Part shown: in pieces, positions 52,200-64,000 of the stretch | How the letters are laid out: the number at the start of each line of letters is the position of its first letter | Position numbering within the stretch: position 1 is the stretch's first letter | NCBI GenBank assembly: GCA_020081605.1 | Contig: JAHREC010000011.1 | Coordinates: forward strand, 1,984,001-2,048,000 | Length of the DNA: 64,000 nt | Direction: 5' to 3' | From: Albifimbria verrucaria | Lineage: Eukaryota; Ascomycota; Sordariomycetes; Hypocreales; Stachybotryaceae | Translations under genes and position numbers: made by a program | The notes under the pieces: generated by a model | Database searches by the model: none | What the model was told of the DNA's origin: nothing | The model's input: the letters and a program-made list of their open reading frames with translations, nothing else

Positions 52200-55100
52200 C
52201 TAGGCATATGCCGCCCAACCTGAACTATTGTTAGCCGAATGATAATAAAAGTAATGTTTGGAATATTTAAAACTCACCTGAGTATAGCACAGCCAGATTC
52301 CGTTCGTCTGTTGCCTGGTTGATGAGGTCGTTGACCGTTGCCGTCACACTCAACGTCTTGGATAGCTTCTTCCTCACAATCTCCAAGGCGCGGTCGGCTT
52401 CAGAAGGCTCGTTCAGGTGGCTTGCTGCCTTCTTCGCCTTCTTCGCATCAGCGTCGGTCTGGTCTGCATCATCCACGCCCTCATCATCATCATGTCGTGC
52501 TTTCTGAAGCTTCGCCAGGCGTAGAGGCGACACCGTCCATGTATACAACGGATCGTATCTTAACACATCGAGGATCGTCATGATGGAGTATTGTTCCTCA
52601 CGCAGAGCATCCAGCGTGAACTCACAGCAACGTCGGAAAACACCTTCGGTCTTAGTGATGCCCATTCCATCAACGATGTCCCTAGTTAGACGGAAAGGAA
52701 CCAATTCTGGGACTGGAAGAATTCGGCCAGCTTCAAAGGCTACACCGAGATCAATGTGAACGACTTCTCCTGTTTTAGTATCTAGGAGGATGTTGTGACC
52801 ATGTCTGTCACCCAGACCAAGAACATGTCCAAGCATAGAGATTGCTGCCGTACTTCTGGTATATGCCAGACGTCGAGAGAACCATTCATCAGGATCCACA
52901 AAATATTCCATGAAGAAATACCGCATCACGGGATGGAATTTTTCTGTTACTCGGCGATATGTATTGATTCGAACCTCGACTGTTCGGCTCTGAACTCCGA
53001 ATATTTCTTTTCGGCACTGGCTTCCCTTCAAATCTTTAGGGTAGTATCGTTCATGCGCAGGCATCAGGAATTCGTGAAGTGGTATGGTATCAGGGACAAA
53101 CTCAATCAGCCCTGAACTTGCTGTCAGAGGCAAGACTTTGTACGTTCGGATGCCTAGGCTTCGCTGCTGTGTAGATCGATGAAGTTTAAGCACCGAGGAG
53201 ACCGCAGAGAAGACCTGCTCCATGATAGCGTCTTGTCGCAGGTCATCATGCCCACCCTTGACAAGCTGCTTGTACTTCTTTCCGTTGCTCGCTATTGCTG
53301 TGATAATCTTCGGTGCACTGACGCCAGAAGCGATCGTCATCGTGGAGTCTAACTTTGCTGTAATAGGTACGCTAGAGTAATCCTTGGTGGCAGATATCTC
53401 TATGTGCATCGTTGGTGGCGGGACACGATACTTTGCCAAGCAGTTCATCAGATTGTGTCCTGCTGTTGATTCCTTGAGAGGCATTTTTGCCCCCGACTTA
53501 TACTTGGTCGTATTTCTGTCCATCGCAAGGACGTGATAATACTTGCTGGCCTTGTCTATTGAGATCCATATCTCTGCAACAGACTTATTACCGGCGAGAC
53601 GCTGAGCAACCTTCTCGGTAGCTCTCACTCGGGAGATCGCTACTTCGTCTTTTTGTTGCGCCTTGGCTTTGGTTCCTGACCAGATCTGATACATTCCGTG
53701 GTATGGGTGATCCAAGCAAATTCCAAGCACTAGCTCGAACAGGAGTTTTTGGAATGGAGAGTCTTGATTTTGTAACCGCGAGGTAAGTTGGTTCATAAGA
53801 CTTGCAAACTTCCTGGTCGGAACTTGGTTAAGATATCGTGAAACTGCCTTATTGGTTGCATCTTCGGCCGACTTCTCCAACCACAACGCCGTAAAGCGCA
53901 ATGCATCATTGTTGTGTTCGTCTGAAGCAATGAGCGAGAGCAGATAGTTTTCGAGGCTGAGCCGCACTGAACTCATTGCGAGTCTGTTCGACACGGCGGA
54001 GCTCTTGCTCATCCAAGTCTAACCATTGCTTTTCCTTCGATAGCACATGTGAATATCGTGTTCGGAGCTGCGTATCTTTGGTAGACGAAACCAGCGACTT
54101 AAGTCCGGCAACCTCTTCGCTTTTGGCTTGTCTGAGACTTTGCAACCGTGCTAGATCTTCCAATCCATCGGGATCTTGGAGCTGTTCGTCACAGAACATG
54201 GCAAATTGATGAAATACCATTCCTGCATCTTTACCATCGCTGGTTCCCCGTAATTCTTTCAATGCAGGTTCAAGATAGTGTCTCTGAATATCTTGGGGCT
54301 TCTCTAGTCGAGCAAGAGAGACCCTGTGGGCAATTTTGGAGAGCAAATCAGATCTGCTCACAGGAATGGTCTGGTTCTTCAAAGATGTGTCTTGATCGAT
54401 ACTTTGGAGCATCCGGATTGATGTTGCCATCTCCCCATGTTCCCAAAGTGAACTGGCTGTCTCGATTTTGATAGCAGCGTCGACATGGAGATTTAGTTCC
54501 TCACAAGGTGCAATTAAATCGTTGAGGGTCGTGACAATATTGAGAGATTCCTGTGTAGCTTTGTGGTAGCGATAGATGCCTGACGCCATTAACATAGACC
54601 GAATCTCCAACACTCTCACGTTTGAGGTTGATACTGTCGAGTTGTTTAGAAGCTTCGTATGTTGTCCGAGCATGCTCATGGTAGTTCCTCGGCAGGAGAG
54701 TATCTGGCTAATGTTTTCATATCTATGAAATGTAAGCTTCTTGTGCGATTGGGCCGTTAGAATACACTTACAAGCCACTCCTCATCCATTCACTTCGTGC
54801 TTGGAATTTGTTGAATATCGTTTCCATTTCTTCTGTTCCGGAAGCGTTCAACAGATCATCCAGCTCTGTAAGCGCCGCTACCGCTGCCAATTGATTCCTC
54901 ATTGCTGTAGCTGTATGGCCATCTCGAGTCAGACTTTCCATTGTACGACCGAAGCTGTCATACAGTGTTGAGCGAACCAAAGAAACATCAGATGCTTGAT
55001 GCAGGCTTTGATATGCTTTGTAAACAGTAACGGCGTGATGATTGTTAGTCGAGGGAGCAGGAAGATTCCAAATTTCTAGCCTTCGTGCAGTTCCAAACAT

Positions 55101-58100
55101 ACTGTCTAACGAAGATGCAGGGCTTCAAGGCTCTGCTGCATCTGCAGAAGTGAGTGGGACAGACCGGATAAGCCCAATGTGCTCAGAGCTTTAATAAGTG
55201 TTTGGCCGTCTGCTTCAGAGCCAGTTTCTCTTCGGCGAATGTGGCTATCATACTGTGCGCCACGGAAAGCTAGAATTTTTGTACCCTCATTCTCGTACTC
55301 GACTCGTGCCAAAACTTTGGACAGACCAGGATCCTCGGGTAGTCCATAGTAAGCATCCGGATCATCAATATTCTCAAAGATTGTGAGGAGTGTTTCATGG
55401 ATGTCAGATTCTCGAACAGAGGAGGATCTGCGGGATGTACGTGTTGTATCTGAGGAGACCTGCTCCGCAAGGAGCAACGCTGTCTTATACATTCCGCACC
55501 ACGAGGCACAAGATGCAGCTAGAGCATAGTCAATGTCTAGCCAATGTAGTCGATCTGCTATTGATGACTCCTTAGGATATTCTTGAGTTCTCAGATAGAG
55601 AATCATGTTGATTACCAACTTTAGATTCTCCTTCGCAGCAGGAGCAGTTGAGCGTAGCCACTCCTTCATTGCTCCCGATAAGGCTCGCTTGATAGTTTGT
55701 TGCTGATCTAATTCGAAGTAGAGAACCAGATGCACAATAAACGGAAATGCCTTGGACGCAAATCCTTTGACCTTGGATAAAATTGGAGGTAGCACAGAAA
55801 GAAGAATCGACTCCGGAATAGACTGAGCCAGAAGCATAGTCAGCTGAGGAAGCCAGGCCGGGGAGGCAATGCTTTCAGCCCACACAGCACGTTCATCATG
55901 CTTAATGACAGGGGCATCTGTTTCCGATGGTGGTGGTCGATGTATACCCCATTGAGATGCTAGGAATAAGGGCTCAGTTAAGCTCTGTTGGCAGGCGACG
56001 GAAAGATGTTCATCCTCTTGTGCAAGTGCCTGAGAGATGATGCGTCGTAAGGCAGCTTCAGCAAGACCGGCTGTCGTTGAATGCGAAGTTGTAACAAGAT
56101 CTTGTATAAGGGACAATAACGCAGTCTCGGATCCATTGAAGCTTGGTGCAATCTTTTGATAACGTTCCAAACGTGTCTCTCTTGAAACGCCTTTGGGAAT
56201 TTCACCAGATGCAGAGAACGCGCGCCCTATTACCCGTCCGGCCCATGAGAGGTACCCGTCACTCAGTTCTTCAGCTTCGCAACTCCTCCATACCGATGGT
56301 GCATAATGGATTGCATCCTCATCTGTCTCTATAATATCATTCCGTATATGCGTCGGGACGGAGAAGTTGCTGCAGAGCAGCCGCAAAGCCAGCTCTCTTG
56401 ACGATTCATTAAGAAGCTCATTACCAGCAGCCTGGTCATCCAATATCTCAAGGAGTAGTTTTCCTTCTGCAGTTTCCTTTTCTGCATTTCCCGATGAACG
56501 GATTCGGGCTGCCGATTGAGTTATAGACTTGAAAGCTTCGAGCTGGGCAGTCCTCTTGAAAACAGGAGAGGTATAATCCTCAAGATATTTCGTGAACCAT
56601 TCATGGAACTTTTGAGCTTTGCTCATAGTTGCTTTAAACTGACTCTCCTGTGTAGTACTCGACTGGCTGGATTCTAGAAAGACCCTTAGAGATGCCAAAG
56701 TTGACAATGCATAACCGGCAAAGAATGAGGGAACTTGGCTTAGGTAGCTGGTGCCGCCTGTAATGAGATACTGACTGATACCTAAAGCATCATCTGCACA
56801 TTCAGAATCAACGATGAAGTTACGTACTGAATTCAGTAACATCTCCAAGCAATAGGAATCAAGAGCTGTTGCTCCAGCCAAACTAATGACGATACGAAGC
56901 TTTCGCAGCACAGAACAGGCGTGTAAGGAGCCCAACGCCGGATGAACAGTGTTGAAAAGCTGCCGCGCGATTGAGATGATCAGAGCGGGCGACCAGATGT
57001 CTTGAAGTTGGAACTCTGTTAGGTGCGTAAGTCGAACAAGTTCATGCACAACGTATCTTGCTCGAGAAGTGGGCTGTTGGTTGGGAGGGAGTTTTGCTGT
57101 CGAGTGGGCAATTTTCTTAATTGCTCCGAGGTTCATTCCTGCATATTCAAGATCTGGATACTTCGACAGGACCCTCTCAATCGAATCATCTTGATCGATG
57201 ATAGTGAAAAGACATGCGATTATGTCTACGAAGTGGACGTGAAGCTCTTGCCTAAAAATAGCTGTGCCCAACTTCTTATTCAATTGGTCTTCCCTTTACT
57301 CCGTTCAGAGCTGTTCGATGCATGGGTCGAAACATAGCATAATGCTGTCGCGAAGTTTGTCCGTAACAGTTCGGTTTCTGTTACATTGAGGCGCCGGGCT
57401 AAATCAGCAGCGGCAGTATTTTGGCCTCTCATTAACATCAACCCAATAGCCTCGCCTTGACACGAGCGAAGAAGATGTGTAAGATCCGTGAAACCAAAGA
57501 TAGAAAATGGTATATCTTCGACCGCATCACCCTCTAACCAGGTATATAGCAATTGCCGAGAAAATAGTTGGAAGAGAACCTGCGGTGAATCTAGGCCGAG
57601 ATGTTGAGAGATGTTAGACAAACACAATGCCGCATACTTCGTGGACATCGGGACCTTGCCGGGCGTCTCAAAGATGTGGTATGTGCATCTTCTTAGCAGC
57701 GTAGACCATCGACAAGCTAGGTTGGAGAGAACTTTCAACCGGAATGCGATGCCTGCAATGTCTTCTGCATCGGCAGGTAGAGTATCCAACACGTCCACGA
57801 AAACTTCATCATGCACCATGAGAATGAATAACTCAAAAATGTCGGCAATTCTTTCGGAAATAAAGACTTTCACCTCCATTGGCCCATTGCTCAGTATGTA
57901 GAACAAGGACGTCCGGCAAGAGTCTAACCCTAGGCTTGAGCCATATCCAGGATTCTCTTTCAGCAGAACGAAAAGAAGTTCAGCCATCGATATCTGAGCT
58001 TTCGGAGAGAAAATGTTGGAAGCAAGACAGACTTTGATGAAATGGTTGTACAAATCTCCTGCACCCTCTGATAGATCTTTTGTGTCCTCTGACCAGACGG

Positions 58101-61100
58101 CATGCAAGCCCTTGAGCATGTTGATGCAGATAATCAATGCCACTTCACAGCATTGATATTCAGTAGAGCTGACGATTCCTCCCATCCGTTCTACAAGCTG
58201 CAGAGCCACATCTGCATCAAACGTCATATCGCATTCGCATAACTCGTTGAAGAGCTCTTGGGTGCATAGAAGTTCGTCGTCAGATAGCTCCAAAATCTCC
58301 TCGATGAAAATCTTTGGAACGCGCCCAATCTGGTTTATATCTTCATAAACTGTCCGCAATAGGTTCAGGCGTTTCTTAGCATCGATGTAAAAAGCCCGAG
58401 AGTTTAGAGATACTTGATCTGTCCTCCTTGGTGTTGTTACTGTCCCTGTTTGTGTACCAGCATTGACATGCGGGGAGCTAAATTCGTCGTCTAGATCCAT
58501 ACTATCCATAGCATTCTGAGGCACTTGACGGGATTCCCATTGATCGATTGAAGTTCCAAGCTCCGTGAGAAGGCGCAGTAAGCCGGGATTCTCTTGATGA
58601 AACAGCACCAGGCTAGAGGTCGCAAGATCAGGAATGCATGGGCGTACAGTTCTAAGAACCATTTCGACAAATGCAACAGGCTCGACTGAGTCCAATGCGA
58701 TGGAAAGAGCTTTCTCCGATAACTCGAAAATAACTGATTCTATCATTGAAGATTGTGTCGAGTTCAAGTCGCTCACTTGAGACAGGAGCATCGAGCCTGC
58801 AATACAAGCAGACAGAAGACTCTGGTAGCGTTCGCGGGATATCTGCACCCTCCTTCATTCGACTTTTTGTCCAAGAGTTACAAAGCTCGACGAGTTCCTC
58901 TAGCTTTGGATAAAGGAGTTCAAGGACGAGTTTCTTCATCGTGTAGAATCCATTACTGTCCGCAATGGGCAGAGACTTGTCGAAATTTGACGAGTAGGCA
59001 CATTTCACAAGATCAATATTTTTGTCATCCCGTTCGAGTTGGAGAAGATACTCATTGAATTTCTGGATACCTTGATGAGCCCTTAATGCTTCGCTAAAGG
59101 TGCCTCCAATCGCAGATTTTATGCGAGACGCGACGAGTGGCTTTGCGCCGCAACATAATCTCGCAAGATTCACGAAGTCGAGTGGCTGAATATGTGATGA
59201 TTGGAAAGACGCAAAGCCCATTTCACCTGTTCACAACAAGTAAGTTTTTGAAAGAAAGTTACAAAGGTCATGGAGACTTACTTGGATGCCACTTTAGGAA
59301 CATCCATCTGGTGATGTGATTGCTAGTGTTTTGGCTGGCATTAGGAAGCCGAGCGTTGCGAACATGGAAGAGGTGTAGCATAAGGGCCAAAGAAGTGTCG
59401 CACAAAATAGCAGGGCCGTTGACATCTGCGGTCGTGACAATGCTATTTATATCATCGGATATTTCGTGGTATGGCAGCGAGTCTGCTTCAACCATAGTGT
59501 GTAACAAGACACATGCCGCACGGCTAGTCGGAGGGAGACTGACCGATCTGACAGCCAAATGCCAAAGCTGCTTCCATACATCTCGTTGAGCATTGCGAAC
59601 CTCAGACCACAGAGCGCAGCTAAAGAGGTTAGAAGACATTATGAGAAAAATGAGAGTGTTGTACACACCTCGCACAAGCAATCAAGGCCCATGAGGCGGT
59701 GGTTGCGTTCTTATCCCGAGCAATTTCTAGAAGATCAACCAAAAGCTCGGAAACTTCTTCGGTTTTGAATGCATTGATATTTAGGAGGAAGGGTAAAAGC
59801 TGAAGGGCTGTCCGTCGAATACCGACGTCGGTTGAGCTGAGCTTCAATCGTATCCGACTCAGACCTTGCTGCATGCGTCGTCTTTTTCGAGGCTGTTCCT
59901 CAACTGTAGATGTACCATTTGAACCAAGTTTTTTAGAGGTCAACATGATGGCCTCCAGAAATGCTAAACATTGAACAACTGCCCAATGCGATTCCCCGTC
60001 CACGTTGTGTGGCCGAAGCCCAAATAGAGCCACATGAGGATAATCAACAGGCAATGTTGAAGGTGTGAATGTGATATCAACCATCTGGAGGCGAAACGGT
60101 TCACCACGTTTGGAGTACTCCAACCATAGCGGCTCGGCCAACTCTTCTAGCTCTTTTGTAAAATCAACTTCCTCAACATATTTTGCAAGATGTTCCAGAT
60201 GTAGATGCGTGAGAAGAATTGTCTTAGATATTTCGTTACGCAAAGCACGAATAAGCTCATCTTGTGATACCTTCTCAGACCTCCACCAATAGCCCATAAG
60301 TGGAAGTAGATCCTGTACCATTTTGAGAGCATAGTCAAGGTCATCTGCTTGCGTGTTGAGAAACATTGTATTGAATATGGCAAAGCACAGCGTCTGGACG
60401 GACCCTAGACTCAGGTGGCCTAGCCTCAGCACTTTGAGCACAACTGCACCAATCTCTTGACATCTTCTGCGTATGGGGGCGTTGCACGCTGAGACCAAGT
60501 GAAATAAGCCCTCAAGGGCATCTCTCAAAGGGCCACCTTCGCCTTTGCCGCCGCCTTTCCGACTTTGTGAAACCGAGTTGGCTCTATCGGACAACCGCAG
60601 CATTGTTACGCTGGGAGCAGGTGACGCACGCGATTGAGGGGTGTCAGTTCTTTGTTGATCTGGGAGGGTATATTCGGCGATATCTAAGAAGAAGTCGACA
60701 CAAGTCTCCCATGGTAGTGCATCCTTCCTGCAGAGGAGTTCAGCGTGGGCCTGTCGAGAGACCGCTTCAGCCAACGCCTTGACGTAGTCTTGCAGTAACG
60801 GAGGCACAAAATCGTCGTTAGGCCCAGGGAGCACCTGTGTGATGTGGTCAACCACAGCAAGCAAGGTCTTCCGACCAATTCTTGAGACACCGCGACTGAT
60901 TGCCATTCTGGTAGCTGTTGCACACTTCGAGAGTCGGTTTGCAGCAGCATTTGATGCCGTCTGTGATTTCTTCTTTCCATAATAGGTCGATTTCTCTCGG
61001 AGAACAAAACTAAAAATTGCCTCAAAAATGTCATGGTAACTCTTATCTCCAAGGTCAGCTCTGTGGCATGTTAGCTCGGTCAGGGCGCAGGAGACATCAT

Positions 61101-61346
61101 GAAAACATACAGATTCGCGTTCCCGTTGCGAGGATTTAGAAGTTGAGCAAGCTCTGCATCGGGTCAGATTACACTTCTTGTGATATGAGATCAAATTTGC
61201 TCACCATCTACAGCCTTTTCTCGATCTTTGAGTGAGCCGGTTTTGACCTCATCTACAACTAGTCAATGCCATTGACCAATCAATTCCAACTCAGGACTAG
61301 ACTTACTGGCCAAGCTCTTCACTGTCGACATATGAGAGGAAGACAT
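52200..61346 (-). CDS. TEL1: PIKK checkpoint kinase Tel1/ATM
   Basis: DNA-damage and telomere-length kinase recruited by the Mre11 complex. About 2930 residues in eight exons: 61307-61346, 61205-61258, 61111-61153, 59669-61060, 59282-59619, 54772-59226, 52278-54722 and 52200-52219. The first exons encode the TAN region ([19 protein letters not shown]). A long helical-repeat and FAT region follows. The kinase has [20 protein letters not shown], the catalytic loop [14 protein letters not shown] and the activation loop [12 protein letters not shown]. The last exon completes the FATC end ([19 protein letters not shown], then AAYA). Frame changes: near 58834 (ADIPRERYQSL, one C), 57293 ([12 protein letters not shown], one A), 55113 ([10 protein letters not shown], one T) and 53972 (NEF to SVRLSLENY; one base fewer or two more). 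Confidence 0.95.
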
Positions 61347-62043
61347 CTTAAATGTTTATAGGCTTAGAATCTGGCATGAATTCTTGTGAAGCCAAGTTCT
61401 ATATATAAGAGTCTGTTGGGGGACGATGGTGTTTTCATGTGTAGGCGTAGTCGCAACAGTGGGCGCGTTGAAACTCATACGCCTATCTATGTAGTAGAGA
61501 CATAGTCTCTCGAGACAACGAATGTGTCGCTTCTGGCTATAACGGCGAGTGTGCTCGATAAAAACTCGGAAGCTGGGAGAGAAGAGATAGGAAAGTCGGA
61601 GAAGTGCTCAAGGCATGAGCATCACGCGAAAGACGTCGACAATTAAGGCTGCAACCTCGTCTCCCAGTAACCTGAGCTTTCCAGTTGCTCTCAAGCAGTG
61701 AGATGAACATGGAGCTCGCCCCAATATGACCGGCAGAAAACTCACCGCCTAAGTCTTGTTTTCAGCTTTTGGCCAATCACGTCACAGCCACACCCAGCTT
61801 CCAGCTTAGCAAGGCACTCCGGCAACCGTAAGTAGATGTACCTTTGCCTACAACAGCACTGATGCAACACGCTTTGTCCGCGACCGCCCAAAATCCAAGA
61901 GACAATCTTTGCGATCGCCAACACAAACGCTCCCGGCGCCGTTGCGCAGTCCTCGCTGCGACAAGACTTTCTGCGCCCGCTGCACCACCAATTCACGTGT
62001 ACGATCTCCAAAACCGATCATGCAATAGCACCGCGTAGTCACC
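61347..62043. promoter_or_regulatory. bidirectional promoter between TEL1 and NUP192
   Basis: About 700 bases between head-to-head starts at 61346 (-) and 62044 (+). No TATA box or named operator could be recognised. A minus-strand frame across 61742-62141 overlaps the Nup192 start and is not credible. Confidence 0.5.
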
Positions 62044-64000
62044 ATGGCCGAGATCACGACCTTGGATGCCCTCCAAATTTTCCACCGCGAGCTTCTTGCT
62101 CTCCAAGAGGGTCGTAACGATGGCGCGGAAACCCTGAACAACGAGGAGCTTACAGCTGTCTTTGAGAGGCAGCTTGGCCTAATATGGAATCATCCGCAGA
62201 GAAGCGACAAGAGTCGCAATGCTGTGAAGTCGGGTATGGAGAAACGTCCCAACCCTGAGTCAAGAAACTAACACTTCGCCCAGGCCAAGCTGTGATAGAT
62301 GGCAGCGAGTATCAACTGAATGAGCTGTTTCAGCAGACCGCACTCAACTTCGCCGACGAAATGGATCTCGACGAAATCGAGGCCGTCAAGTATCTACTCG
62401 AGTCCCAGGAAGACCCAGTTGTCCTTGGCCGATCCCTCATCGAATGTGCCATCATACGCTTTCATCAGCAGCGCAAATACGCTCTGGATGCCTTGAGGCT
62501 GCTTCTGGAGGCTGACGAACTCGATGTGGACGTGGAAGAACCTGGAGCTTCCGAAGCAACACGGGCCTATGTAGAAGCCCGCATCTTTTGTCGGGCACAA
62601 ATCGTCTTCTGCCCAGGTGCATGTCAGCAATGGCAAGCGTGAAGACCTGGCTACAGAAAATCAACGACAAGCTTGCAGCGGCGCAGACCTTGAGCCAGGC
62701 CACTGTTCGATCGGAAGAAATGGAAACAGTGGAGTTTTCTCGTATTAGCCTTGTTCAACAACACGAGCTTCTCGCTGTCATTCTTTGCCGGAGTATCGAG
62801 GCTCGCCAAGCTGAGCCGAATGATTTTACCGAATTTATTCAATCCCTGAAGAGAGCAGACAAATACGACACGTTATTGGGTCAGTTAATTTCCTTGAGCA
62901 CGAGTAGGTATGCTAACATGACTTATAGTTCATCTCATCCCCTGTATCGGCGCATACATCTCGATTTTCGGATCGAGCGAGGGTGGCCGTGATCTCACCG
63001 AAGTTCGTGCTCTTGATGCCAGACTCTTCCCTCAACCGAGGAAGCGAGTTGGCCACTGCCCTCATTGGGAGCTGCTGTCCGAGCTTGGTGGTTAGCTGAA
63101 TACAGCGGGTTCTATCTAGACGACCCTCCTGAGTCAGCTATACCTGCGGGTACCGATTTAGACGAGGGTAAGATTCTTGACATATCTTATTGTATTTTAC
63201 TGACATCATGCTAGAGGACCGCCAGCGATCAAAACAGTTCCTAGACTCTCTGAAGGATGGTGCTTTCGACTTCCTGTTATCTACAGCGGCTGATGCCAAG
63301 TCACCCGATTGGCATGATCCAACCAGAACTGGTATGCGAAAATGGCTGCAGAGGAAATCACCTGCTCTGCCAGCAGATACCATCCAGTTCTCCGAGTTCT
63401 TTCAGTTATGCTTCATGGCCCAACTTGAAGTGTTTGTCGATGCTTTCATTTCTAACCTGCCTGACGTTCTTCGCAAGCTCAGAGTTGAAGAAGACGAACA
63501 GCGACAACTTAGTCAAGCCCATGAGCAGGATCTAGACTTGGAGCGTTTCTTACTTATAATCGCATACGCTTACGAAAAGCGCCCTCAAGCTGCTGCGAGC
63601 TTCTGGTCAGACCCCGATAGCAACTTGGCTGGCTTCATGCAGTGGGCTTCTCGACGGGCATCAACTCCTTGGTTGCTGCGTTTTGTGAGATGCTCCAAGC
63701 TATCTCAGAAAACGACGATGGCGCTACAGCTGCTCATGAATTTCTCCTGGATGAGGGGCATCATTCCTCAGGTAAAATGAGAAAGTCACAATCCCTTACC
63801 TGGACGCAAATATTCAAGGAGCTTGACTTCTTCTCTGAGAGAATCAGACAAAAGCCAACTCAGTCGACCACGACCAGATTCCGAGCCGGTAAGCCAGCCA
63901 GCGACTTTGTTGAGACAGAGCCTGAGTCGGCCATGATGCTCGAATGTTATTTGCGTTTGATCACCAAGCTGGCTGGGGAGAGCGAGACTACAAGGCAGTT
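62044..64000 (+). CDS. NUP192: nuclear pore inner-ring protein Nup192/Nup205, 5' part
   Basis: Large alpha-solenoid of the nuclear pore inner ring; only the N-terminal third is in the window and it runs off the right edge. Start at 62044 (MAEITTLDALQIFHRELLAL). Introns at about 62234-62283, 62881-62929 and 63166-63214. Family signatures: QFL-type helices such as YQLNELFQQTALNFADEMDLDEIEA, LVQQHELLAVILCRSIEA, FSEFFQLCFMAQLEVFVDAFISNLPDVLR. Frame changes repaired by single bases at about 62590 (RIFLSGTNRLLP, T), 63035 and 63070 (LATALIG then AAVRAWWLAEYSGFYLDD) and 63668 (STPLVAAFCEMLQAI, C). After the last repair the frame stays open to the window edge. The region 62990-63080 is the least certain. 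Confidence 0.88.

Overview
The window is nuclear DNA of a filamentous ascomycete, most likely a Sordariomycete and plausibly from Hypocreales. The genes carry short 49-69 bp GT-AG introns with fungal branch sites. The gene set (Cdc48, Kti12, PalH/Rim21, Edc3, Pif1, Cul4, Tel1, Nup192, Lag1, an Hmt1-type ABC transporter) and the TAGG/CCTA microsatellites between genes are typical of such genomes. The order assignment is an inference.

Layout, left to right. 0.7-8.8 kb: a Smr-domain protein with a C-terminal CaaX box, a multi-pass membrane protein on the minus strand, the Elongator factor Kti12, and Cdc48/p97. 9.7-10.2 kb: a small unrecognised two-exon gene on the minus strand. 10.2-20.1 kb: almost 10 kb with no supportable gene. 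20.1-26.7 kb: an Hmt1-like vacuolar ABC transporter (+) and a Lag1-type ceramide synthase (-). 28.5-34.0 kb: a more lineage-specific block with an unrecognised tail-anchored-looking protein (-) facing a gene (+) in which a trypsin-like protease domain reads without an in-frame stop into an MFS transporter. 34.6-44.9 kb: palH, edc3 and PIF1-type helicase, all minus. 46.6-48.7 kb: a secreted carboxylesterase (+). 49-61.3 kb: cullin-4 and the large Tel1/ATM kinase, both minus. 62.0 kb to the right edge: the 5' part of Nup192 (+), facing Tel1 across a shared promoter.

Most genes are housekeeping functions rather than an operon-like pathway. They cover DNA damage signalling and genome stability (Tel1, Pif1, Cul4), mRNA decay (Edc3), tRNA wobble modification (Kti12), protein extraction (Cdc48), sphingolipid synthesis (Lag1), pH sensing (PalH), metal detoxification (Hmt1) and nuclear transport (Nup192).

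The dominant anomaly is technical or mutational: about 40 places where a conserved protein changes reading frame, nearly all explained by one missing base in a homopolymer, often a C or G run. Twelve of the well-recognised conserved genes or gene parts are hit, including essential ones, so assembly error is much more likely than mass gene death. Coding intervals below therefore span gene extents, and the frame changes are stated in each entry. The best candidates for new biology are the protease-MFS fusion with its divergent neighbour, the Smr protein with a CVIM lipidation signal, and the 10 kb gene desert.
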